Shown here piece after piece: positions 8,978 through 17,858 of a stretch of DNA of 64,000 nt. Where the stretch lies: the NCBI RefSeq assembly GCF_030851345.1, contig NZ_JALPNU010000003.1, positions 310,001-374,000 on the forward strand. The letters run 5' to 3'. The stretch is from Marinifilum sp. D714 (GTDB lineage: Bacteria; Bacteroidota; Bacteroidia; Bacteroidales; Marinifilaceae). Position numbers and translations under genes: made by a program. The notes below the pieces were generated by a model, which worked only from the letters and a program-made list of their open reading frames with translations, ran no database searches and was not told the DNA's origin. The first letter of the stretch is position 1. Every line of letters starts with the position of its first letter.

Positions 8978-10786
8978 TCAAGCCTCTTCATTCGCAATTA
9001 TTAATTCGTAATTCGTGATTGATTTATACACTTCATATAATGCAGAGCTTGCAAATACCAATGGATACATATCCTCAAAGTACCAAAGTGAGGCAAAATA
9101 CAATCCTATAGGAGTAGCTTTAATGTCATTCAAATCATTAGGAAGATGCATTTTAAGCCACTGCAATCCATTATTTATTTCTTCCTGATTTTGAATTGAA
9201 GCCAAAGCTCGTACTGCCAAAGAAGTTTCCTCAATGGTAGAGATTAGACTCGCATTTCCTCCCCATCCACCATCTTCATTTTGAACAGCTTGTAGAAAGG
9301 CCGTAGCTTTGTTTTTAACTTCACGTAATCCTTTTAAAACATCTGGGTTTAAATCACTTATAGAATACAGTACTATTGAAGTTCCATATACAGGGTTTTC
9401 ATGCTGCAAATCGTCCTCATTTCCAAACCATAAAGGCAACCATGAGCCATTATCCAATTGTGAATTGTTTAAATATCTCCATGCCTTCTGAATACTTTTA
9501 TCCACTTTGCTTCTGGTCTGAGCATCCAATTTATCTCGCCAAAGCGAAAATGCTTTTATACCATGAGCAGTAATATCCGGGCAAGAACAGTCGAAAGGCA
9601 ATTTCCCCCAACCTTTACAAAAAGTTGGCAATCCTCCATCGTTATTCTGTAGGTCAATTAACCAGTTCACACCATTTTTTATAGCCTCAATGGGAATATC
9701 CTGGTATTCGTTCAATTTATGTAGAGCAATCAATGCTCCCGAAGTATCATCGGCATCTGGTACTCCTCCTTGTAAATGGGTCCATGCCCAACCTCCCGGT
9801 TTTGCCTTTGTAAATGGGTGAATATTCTTTAACTGGTAATCCAGGTAATAAGAAGGAAGCTTCTCTCTATCAGCCATTTCAGACAAAACACTATTATCCA
9901 AAGCATTTACAGATAATGATGTTACCCAAGTTGCCAAATGTGTGTCAATAGGCCAGGATCCATCCTCACGTATCGAATGTTCCAAAAAGTTTGCTGCCTT
10001 TTTACAAACTTCAAGCTCTCTCTCTCCTGCTCCAATCAAGCTCATTAGTACAAATCCCGTTAAAGGTGCAGCTTCTAAAAAGCCACCATTGCCAGGCTGT
10101 TTTTCCGATAGAATTTGTAGAACTTTGGGTTTTACGGATTGGTTTAGCTTCTTTGTTAACTTATTTGGTTTGCTATGTTGTGCTTTTACCAAGCCAATCG
10201 CAATCAATGCCGGAATGGCATAGCTTACCACTGATAAGTTCAGAAACTTAAAGAGCTGATCGGGAAATACTGCCATTTGAAATGGAAGTTGTGGAACAAA
10301 TTTCCATCCATTTTCTCCTAACCTTCCTGATAGTGCACACATGGAAAGGATAGGTACCGAAAAGGTTTGATCGCTTTGATAATGATTCAATATGGCAGAA
10401 CTTATGGATTCCGGATCCAATTTTTTCAGACGATCAGTCAACCAATTCTCAGCATTATGAATGCACTCAGCAAACTCAGGACGATCTTTGGCAATCGAAA
10501 AACAAGCCCATGTAAGCAAAGTAGTACTTAAATTGCTTTTGCTTCTTATGGTATCTCCCCAGCCACCATCTAAATTGACATTTTGAGTCAACCAGAACAG
10601 TCCTTTGTTAATCTGAAAGTCATACTTCTTTTTATTGTATTTCCATAATGCAAAAACCGCAACCGCTGTTGACAAGGCACTACTGGATAATTTTCCATCC
10701 CAGTATCCATTTTCATTTCTAAGGGAAAGAATATGATCGTCAAGTTTCTCTTTTAGGTTTTGTATGCAGTTGTAATTGGAAATCAT
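8978..10786 (-). CDS. Squalene-hopene-cyclase-like class II terpene cyclase
   Basis: 602 residues, near the 620-650 of squalene-hopene cyclases. Repeated QW-type motifs (DGGWGDT near 73, EDGSWPI near 274, NNDGGLP near 381, DNGSWLPLWFGNE near 445, EDGGWGG near 504) mark the two alpha-barrel domains. The acid motif DADD at 344-347 (PDADDTSGALIAL) matches the DxDD that protonates the substrate in class II cyclases, and ENPVYGTSIVLYSI matches the family's YGT element. It is the last gene of the operon, 54 bp after the single-barrel protein and downstream of a polyprenyl synthase. It probably cyclises a linear polyprenyl chain at the membrane; the substrate cannot be told. The last codons (ITNYELIIANEEA) come from a dispersed repeat that overlaps the stop. 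Confidence 0.85.
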   Translation of the reverse strand: MISNYNCIQNLKEKLDDHILSLRNENGYWDGKLSSSALSTAVAVFALWKYNKKKYDFQINKGLFWLTQNVNLDGGWGDTIRSKSNLSTTLLTWACFSIAKDRPEFAECIHNAENWLTDRLKKLDPESISSAILNHYQSDQTFSVPILSMCALSGRLGENGWKFVPQLPFQMAVFPDQLFKFLNLSVVSYAIPALIAIGLVKAQHSKPNKLTKKLNQSVKPKVLQILSEKQPGNGGFLEAAPLTGFVLMSLIGAGERELEVCKKAANFLEHSIREDGSWPIDTHLATWVTSLSVNALDNSVLSEMADREKLPSYYLDYQLKNIHPFTKAKPGGWAWTHLQGGVPDADDTSGALIALHKLNEYQDIPIEAIKNGVNWLIDLQNNDGGLPTFCKGWGKLPFDCSCPDITAHGIKAFSLWRDKLDAQTRSKVDKSIQKAWRYLNNSQLDNGSWLPLWFGNEDDLQHENPVYGTSIVLYSISDLNPDVLKGLREVKNKATAFLQAVQNEDGGWGGNASLISTIEETSLAVRALASIQNQEEINNGLQWLKMHLPNDLNDIKATPIGLYFASLWYFEDMYPLVFASSALYEVYKSITNYELIIANEEA

Positions 10787-10840
10787 GATCTGGTCACTGT
10801 TAGTAATTGGTTATCTTTTCATCTACACATGGATTCTCTA

Positions 10841-11815
10841 TCAAGACAAAATACCCAAGCCAAGAAGAGCATAATAGGTATATTCCACATCACAGGACAT
10901 ATCAGCAATGCTACCGAAAAAGCCTCCTGACTCATCCCAGTGAAGGTTGATGAAATTTAAGGAATTTTCGGCAAACGAGTCCATATTTTCTCCAGACAAT
11001 TTCAAAGCCAACAATGCAGTTGCTGTTGATAAAAGATCAGAAACAGGTACATCTTTAGCAGCAATAAAGCCACCTCTCTTCGATCTCATTTGAAGCAACC
11101 AATCTTTACTTTTTCCATGATCCAAATTCATGATCATACCAGCAGAAGTAGCTGATGTTACCCCATCTGAACTGTTATTTTCATTCGCATAAGAACCATT
11201 ATTCAATATTAATGACCGGTTCGCATTTTGAATTTCCTCAATTGTATCCTCTTCTATTTGCAAATCTTGATATAAAGTCCACATTAAATAATTGGCATAA
11301 ACGGTAGAGTGTTCTGCGTCTTTTCTATTGTGATTGTAACCTTCATCTTTTGCGATATAATTTTCCAGTTCCCACAATACTTCCGAACAATCAATCATCG
11401 TTCTTTTGACCAATTTTCCTATTATTAAATCTTTAGCAAATCCTATTCTTAAATATTTGGTGGACTTAAATCCTGTTTTTTGTTTTAAATTTATAAGATG
11501 TAGCAAATAGAAAGCCCTTACCAAACATACTGAATGTACAAAATCAAGATTTTGTTGTTCAAATTGCTTCAGATATTTTTTCTCATCAGCTATATTCAAT
11601 TTCAAATCCAAAACCAAAGCAAGCGTATATCCAAAAACCGAATAGTACAAATCTGATTTGCCAGCCTTATCGATAAATCCTCCTGATTCACATTTTTGGG
11701 AACGTAAAAACGAAAGAATATGATTTTGAGCTTCTTCACTTAAAGCCTCTTTTGCCTTTAGCAAGCTTTCCAGTATGAATTGGTTACAATTGATTGATTT
11801 CTTAGACAATGTCAT
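10841..11815 (-). CDS. Single-barrel prenyltransferase/squalene-cyclase-repeat protein
   Basis: 324 residues forming one alpha/alpha barrel of the protein-prenyltransferase beta / cyclase repeat type: SEEAQNHILSFLRSQKCESGGFIDKAG, MRSKRGGFIAAKDV, LHWDESGGFFGS and the end DVEYTYYALLGLGIL. The zinc-ligand His of true protein prenyltransferases is not obvious at the corresponding C-terminal position, so enzymatic prenylation of proteins is doubtful. It starts 2 bp after the DUF116-polyprenyl synthase stop and is followed by the cyclase, so translational coupling and a shared pathway are likely. It may be a partner of the cyclase or a lipid-binding subunit. No signal peptide: cytoplasmic or membrane-associated. 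Confidence 0.75.
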   Translation of the reverse strand: MTLSKKSINCNQFILESLLKAKEALSEEAQNHILSFLRSQKCESGGFIDKAGKSDLYYSVFGYTLALVLDLKLNIADEKKYLKQFEQQNLDFVHSVCLVRAFYLLHLINLKQKTGFKSTKYLRIGFAKDLIIGKLVKRTMIDCSEVLWELENYIAKDEGYNHNRKDAEHSTVYANYLMWTLYQDLQIEEDTIEEIQNANRSLILNNGSYANENNSSDGVTSATSAGMIMNLDHGKSKDWLLQMRSKRGGFIAAKDVPVSDLLSTATALLALKLSGENMDSFAENSLNFINLHWDESGGFFGSIADMSCDVEYTYYALLGLGILS

Positions 11816-11817
11816 AT

Positions 11818-13398
11818 TTACTCAGGTACAATCCTATTCAATAGGCGGGTTAATAATATCTTTAAATTTGAATTGGACAACTTGCAAAGACTTTTCATGG
11901 CTTTTTGCTTGTAATCACTTAGCATTTCTTCTGCTTCTTGCATTGCCGCTTTGGTTTCATCCCATTTTAAAATGTCTGAGTCCTGATTTCGACTCCACTC
12001 CTTCATCTTTTCAGGATATTTTTCATTCAGAATACATGAAATCATCGACGGCTGAACTGTATTAAATCCATTGACAATTTCATTCTGTTTGAAATCATCC
12101 AAATCATCATTAATTTGATAAGCAATGCCCAATGCAGTGCTGTATTCTGAAATCACCTTCATAACATCACTTCCTGCATTTGCTTGAATGGCACCAAATT
12201 GCAATGCTACTTCAAAAGCTGGTGACGTTTTGTTACTAAATATTCGAATGATTTCTTCTCTGCTAAGCAATTTCCCATTCGATCTCCAAAGTAACTCTTC
12301 ACCTTGTCCCAATGATAAATCACGATGAGCACGAGAAGCTACCTTTAGCAAACTTTTAATATGTTTAGCTCCTGATTCTGCAATCATTTGGTAACCATAT
12401 CCTACGATCAAATCTCCAACATTTAAGGCTATCGGAACATCAAATTCCTTGTGCAAACTCGGTTTACCATATCTCTTATCATCATCATCTGCAATGTCAT
12501 CGTGCACAAGCGATGCTTTATGAAAACACTCTATCGAAACTGCTAATTTTTGAATCGTTTCGTTATACTCTCCTGATTTTCCGATCAAAGCATCATAAAC
12601 AGCAGTCATCATTATAGGACGCCAACGCTTTCCATCCTTTTCAATCCAGTCGATGGCAATATCAACGGTATCATCTGTATAATCAAAAAACTCTAGCAAT
12701 TTTTCTTTGCTAAACCATGAGTTTACAGATTTCTTAAGCTGATCCAAATCGATCCAGCCATGCCAATTGCTTTCCTTTCGATTGGCAAGAATTTCACTAA
12801 ACCAAACTTCATCAACTTTGGAATCTTTACAATCGTTATTATACAATGGTATAGCAATGGATGGAACCGCTTCTTTTACTGCCAAAGGGAAAGATCTTTC
12901 GAAAGAGTGCAAACAACCTACACCAATTACACATTCAACCTGACCAGATGAAAGCAGAACACTTGCAGATGTTGTTCCCTCGCTTACAATGGTGTGATAA
13001 CCCAAATCATCCGCTTTAGAGATAATATCGGCCAAATCACACCTGCCACATTGTTCGCAGAGTAAGCCCAACTCATCAAATTTTGCAGGACAATCAGCAT
13101 GACTAAAGCACTTAGGGAGTAATAAAATTCGGCGATTGAAAGGAATGCCAGCTACAATATTTTGCCATGCAAAATTATTAATCATTACAGCCAGTAATTT
13201 CTGATACAGAAACAATTCAGGATGCATTTTGATTAGTTCTCCTGAATGAAAAATCACCTCCGATTCCTGCAAAGGAGGAACTATTTCCGTTTCAGCAGCA
13301 TAATCACGAATCAAATCCCTGATTTGCTTTAGCTTCTCAGGAGATTGAGGTAGCGCATTTCCTAAATTGGTATTTATCTGATCTTTCCTTAATATCAT
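11818..13398 (-). CDS. DUF116 domain fused to trans-polyprenyl diphosphate synthase
   Basis: 526 residues in two parts. Residues 45-205 look like DUF116: a Cys cluster (LPKCFSHADCPAKFDELGLLCEQCGRC, Cys97, 103, 114, 117, 120) plus Cys156, Cys162 and Cys190, suited to an Fe-S cluster. Residues 235-526 are a polyprenyl synthase: GKRWRP near 256, first Asp-rich motif HDDIAD at 299-304 and second motif NDDLDDF at 430-436, all intact. The synthase half should condense isopentenyl diphosphate with an allylic diphosphate to make a C15-C40 chain in the cytoplasm. DUF116 proteins are Cys-rich and of unknown role. The fusion suggests redox control of, or electron delivery to, isoprenoid synthesis; that is inference. 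Confidence 0.85.
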   Translation of the reverse strand: MILRKDQINTNLGNALPQSPEKLKQIRDLIRDYAAETEIVPPLQESEVIFHSGELIKMHPELFLYQKLLAVMINNFAWQNIVAGIPFNRRILLLPKCFSHADCPAKFDELGLLCEQCGRCDLADIISKADDLGYHTIVSEGTTSASVLLSSGQVECVIGVGCLHSFERSFPLAVKEAVPSIAIPLYNNDCKDSKVDEVWFSEILANRKESNWHGWIDLDQLKKSVNSWFSKEKLLEFFDYTDDTVDIAIDWIEKDGKRWRPIMMTAVYDALIGKSGEYNETIQKLAVSIECFHKASLVHDDIADDDDKRYGKPSLHKEFDVPIALNVGDLIVGYGYQMIAESGAKHIKSLLKVASRAHRDLSLGQGEELLWRSNGKLLSREEIIRIFSNKTSPAFEVALQFGAIQANAGSDVMKVISEYSTALGIAYQINDDLDDFKQNEIVNGFNTVQPSMISCILNEKYPEKMKEWSRNQDSDILKWDETKAAMQEAEEMLSDYKQKAMKSLCKLSNSNLKILLTRLLNRIVPE

Positions 13399-13432
13399 TG
13401 CAATCTCATTATCGTATTCTTCTATATTTCCT

Positions 13433-13530
13433 CTTGTACAGACGCACGGCCATTATTGATTTTCCCTTGTACAGACGCACGGCCGTGCGTCTCTACAGTA
13501 TATCAAAAACGGCCGTGCGTCTCTACAGTA
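13433..13530. repeat. Cluster of palindromic GACGCACGGCC repeats inside the terpenoid operon
   Basis: Three copies of a G+C-rich motif: a half site (13433-13451), a nearly perfect 30-bp palindrome (13468-13497, centre CACGGCCGTG) and another half site (13509-13530). The unit GAGACGCACGGCCGTGCGTCTC is a known kind of dispersed palindrome in Bacteroidota. It lies between the radical SAM gene and the DUF116 fusion, so in the mRNA it would form strong hairpins that could attenuate or stabilise the message. Confidence 0.8.
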
Positions 13531-13535
13531 ATCAT

Positions 13536-14729
13536 TTATCCATATGCTCCAAACCCAAAGAATGAATATTTCTTTGCAAATCGGTATACCCACGATTTTT
13601 CGGGAATTTCTTTTCCCGGGATATGATGACCAGCACATGGCTTCATTTTTTGTAATTCTTCGAATGCTTTGCTTCTTTTCGATGAATCGTATGCATCAGC
13701 CTCTTTCAACATGGCATGTAATTGCTCTGGAGCATCCAACAAAATGCATCCTTGTGTACAATCAGTGATGCCATTTCTTAAACCTGAAATGTATTTTGAA
13801 TTTTCAATTAATTCAGGAATATTGGAATCCGCCTCAATTTTTTCACCTGCAAATTGAATTGGCGGACAAAATTCAATATCTCCATATGGATTAATATGAT
13901 GTGATAAACCTATTGCACCCGGACAAAGCGCATTTCCTTTCTCATCCCAATAGGTATCAATAATCATTAATGGCGCTTTTACACGAATGTCAACCATAAA
14001 CTGTCTCAACTCCAGAATTTCCTCTTCAGACAAGGCCAATTCTGTTGTTGGACGCTCTCCTACTGGTCTATAAATGTAGTACCACAAGTAATGAATTCCC
14101 TTCTTGATGCAAGAATTCACAAATTCTTCACTCACCAAATCCTTAAAATTCGATTTGCAAACACTTGTAGCCACACCTGTAAATAGCTTGTTATTAATGG
14201 CTGAATCAATTCCAGTCATTGTTCGGCCATATACATTGTTTGCTCCTCTTCTGATGTCGCTTACATCCTGCAAGCCTTCTACGCTAATTAAAGGAGAAAC
14301 ATTCCCTAACTTTCTTAAACGCTGAGCCACTTCATCGGTCAACAAAGTCCCATTGGTAAACAATTGAAAGTAACAATCGGAATAACGTTCGATTACATCA
14401 AACAATAGAGGATACATCAATGGTTCACCACCTAAAAGACCAAAAAAGTATGATCCTTTTTTCTTACTGGAATTGATGATGTTTTCCAGTGTTTCCACAT
14501 CCATTCCCTTCGAAGTATTGTTAATTGTTACCCAACATCCCTGACAATTCAAGTTACAATTATCAGTAACCGAAATCATCATAAAGGCAGGGTACAACTC
14601 TCCTTTCTTTAAACGCTTTTTATGCTTTGCAACTGCCTTCATGCCTTTAAAGCCAAGATTGTAGCCTAATTTCCAAAGCAACTTTAAATCAACAGTGCGT
14701 AATATTCTTGATCCTAATGAAAATATCAT
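13536..14729 (-). CDS. Radical SAM protein with SPASM-like C-terminal cysteines
   Basis: 397 residues from the ATG at 14729, preferred because AAAAGGAGAGA lies directly before it; an upstream in-frame start overlaps the ferredoxin gene. The Cx3Cx2C motif CNLNCQGCW (Cys58, 62, 65) binds the SAM cluster, followed by GGEP (LLGGEPLMYPLL) and SVEG. C-terminal cysteines (ALCPGAIG, EFCPPI, DCTQGC, KPCAGHH) could hold auxiliary Fe-S clusters as in SPASM proteins. The N-terminus (SLGSRILRTVDLKLLWKLGYNLGFKGM) is amphipathic. It is neither PqqE nor the hopanoid HpnH by overall pattern. In the operon it sits between a ferredoxin and a polyprenyl synthase, so a radical modification of a lipid or of a small redox cofactor is plausible. 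Confidence 0.85.
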   Translation of the reverse strand: MIFSLGSRILRTVDLKLLWKLGYNLGFKGMKAVAKHKKRLKKGELYPAFMMISVTDNCNLNCQGCWVTINNTSKGMDVETLENIINSSKKKGSYFFGLLGGEPLMYPLLFDVIERYSDCYFQLFTNGTLLTDEVAQRLRKLGNVSPLISVEGLQDVSDIRRGANNVYGRTMTGIDSAINNKLFTGVATSVCKSNFKDLVSEEFVNSCIKKGIHYLWYYIYRPVGERPTTELALSEEEILELRQFMVDIRVKAPLMIIDTYWDEKGNALCPGAIGLSHHINPYGDIEFCPPIQFAGEKIEADSNIPELIENSKYISGLRNGITDCTQGCILLDAPEQLHAMLKEADAYDSSKRSKAFEELQKMKPCAGHHIPGKEIPEKSWVYRFAKKYSFFGFGAYG

Positions 14730-14739
14730 TCTCTCCTTT

Positions 14740-15606
14740 TTAACAGCAACATGAATTCGAATCACCATCCTTGCAATCGCAATTACAATCGCAGCTTGCC
14801 TCTGGTTCTTCCTTGCAATTACAGTCGCAATCGCATTTCTCTTCTTTTTTCTCTTCCGCCTTATCTGCTCCGCTGCAACAAGCTCGTCGCTCTTCCTCTG
14901 CCATTTGTAATTGATCTTTCTTCAATAATGACACCTGAAAATTCTTTCTTCTTGCACTTAGTACTGAATAAACATCATCATTTTGAATTTGTTCGAGGAT
15001 ATCTGTTTTTTCATTTTCAGAACCATCGCCTTCTCCTCCATCAATCGGACTTTCGGCATGTTTAGGAAAAATGATTGCATTTTGTGGACAAACCCTTGCG
15101 CAGGCAGGACACATGTCTTTGCAATTTGCCGAAGCCGATACTACAACTGTTCCATCATCTTCAACCGAGTAAACGCTAAACAAACAGAAGTTCAAACACT
15201 TTCTACAGCCATTGCAACGTTCATAATCAATAACAGGATACCAAGGTTTCCAATCATCAGAATATTTAATCTTTAGTGGTTCACCTGTTCCCGATTCCAA
15301 ACTCGAAATCAATTCCTCCTTGTCATCATCAATATGGTGGTACGTTGTTGTACTTTCTTCTATTCTTCTTCCTGAGTTGTCAACCAAATTCTGCATGGCA
15401 CGAACCTGACAGCCAAAAACAACAGCATCTTCAGCTGTGTACAGACTTTCCAAATCATCTGGATTCTTAAGAATTGTGCCACACATATCTTCAATATAAG
15501 TGAAGCCAATATTCTTCTCTTCCAGAGTCTCTATCAATTTTTGAACAGACTCTTTTTCGATTTTTCCATCTTTCTCACAACCACATATAAATATTTGCTT
15601 ACTCAT
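14740..15606 (-). CDS. Ferredoxin-domain protein with metallothionein-like Cys-rich tail
   Basis: 288 residues. N-terminal part (CGCEKDG ... IEDMCG, FGCQVRAM) is reminiscent of HdrA-type segments. A 2x[4Fe-4S] domain follows: Cys131, 134, 137, 141 (CNGCRKCLNFC) and Cys162, 166, 169, 173 (CKDMCPACARVC). The last 46 residues carry 13 cysteines in CC, CDCDCNC, CDCNCDC and CCC clusters separated by acidic and lysine-rich stretches. This tail is unusual for a ferredoxin and looks able to bind several metal ions. It is the first gene after a 329-bp gap and so may head the terpenoid operon. Likely role: electron donor to the radical SAM and DUF116 proteins, perhaps with metal storage or sensing. Confidence 0.85.
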   Translation of the reverse strand: MSKQIFICGCEKDGKIEKESVQKLIETLEEKNIGFTYIEDMCGTILKNPDDLESLYTAEDAVVFGCQVRAMQNLVDNSGRRIEESTTTYHHIDDDKEELISSLESGTGEPLKIKYSDDWKPWYPVIDYERCNGCRKCLNFCLFSVYSVEDDGTVVVSASANCKDMCPACARVCPQNAIIFPKHAESPIDGGEGDGSENEKTDILEQIQNDDVYSVLSARRKNFQVSLLKKDQLQMAEEERRACCSGADKAEEKKEEKCDCDCNCKEEPEASCDCNCDCKDGDSNSCCC

Positions 15607-15935
15607 AGTCTAGATTTTTAGTATCAAGATTCAAGTCTCAAGAAATTGCTTTTGCGTAAAAAACTAATTGCTGAAACTTTAGGTTCTATATTATTCTTAG
15701 TGAGTGACTTATTAAATAGTACTTAAAATATTTAAAGTGCTTAAAGTTAAAATGTATGCTATAAACACTACAATCACTCATTTAAGCGTACATTTAATAA
15801 ACTGATAAAAAAAATATTATCATACTAATACTTTAAGTACTCCAAGTATTCTAAGTACTTTAGGCAATTCTTTATAATTACCCATTATAAATTATACTGC
15901 ACCAAACTTTTATTCTATTCTTCTTCGAACAATTA
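15607..15935. other. 329-bp intergenic gap before the terpenoid operon
   Basis: AT-rich, with several short AAGTACTTTA-like direct and inverted repeats (15715-15735 and 15825-15865). It separates the propeller lipoprotein gene from the ferredoxin gene on the same strand, so it probably holds the promoter of the terpenoid operon, but I could not identify a TAnnTTTG box with confidence. A dispersed TAATTATTAATT repeat borders the stop at 15936. Confidence 0.4.
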
Positions 15936-17159
15936 TTAATTATTAATTGCCTTAATATCGTATGCCATTAATGCATCGCCATGACGGATATACAATACAC
16001 CATTGGCAATTACAGGTTGAGCAAAGTGCTCTTTGGTTCCTTTGGTAATTTTGAATTGACTTACCAATTCCATCTTTTCAGGACTTACTTCTACTAATCC
16101 AACTTGTCCTCTCTCGTTATAACAATACAACATACCATCGGCAGCAATACTCGAGCCTCTACCAAATTTCAAAGTATCTCTGGTTTCACCAGATTCAGCA
16201 TCAACACTCTTCCAAGATTTCTTGCGATGTGCCGAAGCAATGATTTTACCATTTAGCTTCACAACACCACCCATGATATTGTCTAGTTCTTCATTTCTCC
16301 ACACTTCAGTGATTTTAGCACCCTCATCTTCCAATTTTAGTTTCACAGTACCATTTCCACATCCGGTAACGTAATACAAATATCCATCTTCATAAATCGG
16401 CGTATTTCCATTTACATCACCTTTGGTAGTATCCTGCTGGTGAGTCCATAAGGTTTTACCTGTTTGCGATTCTACGGCTAAGAGTGCATGTTCCGAGAAG
16501 GTTACCAATACATTTCTTGTTGGATATTCAATCAATAAAGGAGAACAATATGCAGGCATTTCACCAACGCCCGAATTGATCCATTTGGTTTCTCCTGTAA
16601 ATCGATCCATTGCAATAATGTTTTTTTCTTTCCCTCCAGGTGCAGCAAAAACCAAGTCTCCATCTACCAAAAGAGACTGAGAATATCCAAAACGTGTATT
16701 TTTACCTTCAAATTTTTCCAACATGTTGATTTTCCACTTCAATTCACCTGTTTCAGCATGAATACAAGCAACATCTCCCAAACCAGAAGCTACGTAAACC
16801 AAACTATCAACAACAGTTGGAGCAGAACGAGATCCGATAAAATTCTTCATCCAATCTTTACCAAATTCTGTTTTCCAAAGCATCTTCCCTTCCAAATCCA
16901 TTGCAATCAAATAAGCAATGCTATCCATCTCTCCATTCAAATAAATGTTACTATCAGTAATAACAGGCGATCCATAACCATTTCCAACACCTTCTACATC
17001 CCAAAGAAGATTTGGACCATCCTTTGGCCATTCTTTTAAAAGGTTCGTTTCTGCATAAATTCCTGAGCGGTTTTCACCTCTCCATTCACTTACTTTTTTC
17101 TGTTTCGATGTACATGAAAACAGCGACAATGCCATTAAGATTAAGACGTAGTTCTTCAT
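15936..17159 (-). CDS. PQQ-like beta-propeller lipoprotein
   Basis: 407 residues. A lipoprotein signal peptide ends in LFSC (lipobox), so it is membrane-anchored outside the cytoplasm. The body is a series of PQQ-like blades ending in the AxDxxTGexxW type (AMDLEGKMLWKTEF, CIHAETGELKWKIN, AMDRFTGETKWINS, AVESQTGKTLWTHQ). It opens with EWRGENRSGIYAETNLLKEWP, shared with the proteins at 30287 and 31574, so these three are paralogs. The catalytic residues of quinoprotein dehydrogenases were not recognised; the fold may serve binding or scaffolding as in BamB. It follows the LolD-like ATPase gene by 18 bp. Confidence 0.85.
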   Translation of the reverse strand: MKNYVLILMALSLFSCTSKQKKVSEWRGENRSGIYAETNLLKEWPKDGPNLLWDVEGVGNGYGSPVITDSNIYLNGEMDSIAYLIAMDLEGKMLWKTEFGKDWMKNFIGSRSAPTVVDSLVYVASGLGDVACIHAETGELKWKINMLEKFEGKNTRFGYSQSLLVDGDLVFAAPGGKEKNIIAMDRFTGETKWINSGVGEMPAYCSPLLIEYPTRNVLVTFSEHALLAVESQTGKTLWTHQQDTTKGDVNGNTPIYEDGYLYYVTGCGNGTVKLKLEDEGAKITEVWRNEELDNIMGGVVKLNGKIIASAHRKKSWKSVDAESGETRDTLKFGRGSSIAADGMLYCYNERGQVGLVEVSPEKMELVSQFKITKGTKEHFAQPVIANGVLYIRHGDALMAYDIKAINN

Positions 17160-17177
17160 TTGTAAGGGTTTTATTGT

Positions 17178-17858
17178 TTAGATTTTAGATAATTTTCCGT
17201 TATCAAGTTTGTATATTTTCTTCATTTTTTTTGCCAGGTCCATGGAATGCGTAACCACAACAAGTGTTACTTTTTGTTTTTCGTTGATCGATACCAATAA
17301 ATCTCCAAGTTGATCAGCAGATTGCTTATCCAGAGAACCTGTAGGCTCATCCGCCAATAACAATCCTGGTTGATGAATTAAAGCGCGTACCACAGCAGTT
17401 CTTTGACACTCTCCTCCCGACATTTGTCCGGGCAATTGACTAACCTGGCCTGACAAACCAACAAAATCAATCAATTCCTGAGCCCTTTGTTCTGCCTCAA
17501 CTTTTAACTTCTTATCTTTTTCAGGAATCAGGGGAACCAATACATTCTCAATCAAACTCAATTGAGGCAATAAGTGATGCGACTGAAAAATGAAACCCAA
17601 GTTTCTATTCCTGAACTGGGCAACTTCATCTTCTCCCAGCTTCCCAATTTCTCTCTCTCCATGAAGAATAACTCCTGAATTGGCTTGATCCAATGAGCTA
17701 ATCAAGTTTAGCAATGTACTCTTACCAGAACCCGATGGTCCAACAATAGCAACCGAATCACCCGATTTTATTTTTAAGGATAAATCGTCAAGAACCATTC
17801 TCTTTTCCTTGCCCGGTACCTGATAATATTTTGAAATTTGCTTTAACTCTATTTCCAT
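17178..17858 (-). CDS. ABC transporter ATP-binding protein, LolD/MacB type, without a permease nearby
   Basis: 226 residues with Walker A GPSGSGKST, Q-loop FQSHHLLPQLSLIENV, signature MSGGECQR, Walker B LLLADEPTGSLD and the switch His in VVTHSM. Sequence style and size match LolD/MacB/FtsE-like ATPases that drive mechanotransmission across the periplasm, moving lipoproteins or hydrophobic molecules. No permease gene occurs beside it or anywhere in the window; both flanking genes are beta-propellers, so the partner must be encoded elsewhere. Confidence 0.9.
   Translation of the reverse strand: MEIELKQISKYYQVPGKEKRMVLDDLSLKIKSGDSVAIVGPSGSGKSTLLNLISSLDQANSGVILHGEREIGKLGEDEVAQFRNRNLGFIFQSHHLLPQLSLIENVLVPLIPEKDKKLKVEAEQRAQELIDFVGLSGQVSQLPGQMSGGECQRTAVVRALIHQPGLLLADEPTGSLDKQSADQLGDLLVSINEKQKVTLVVVTHSMDLAKKMKKIYKLDNGKLSKI

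Noticed and set aside
8978-15606. Classical hopanoid operon
   Set aside because: No HpnC, D, E (squalene synthesis) or HpnG/HpnJ-type genes; the radical SAM protein differs from HpnH and a single polyprenyl synthase is fused to DUF116.
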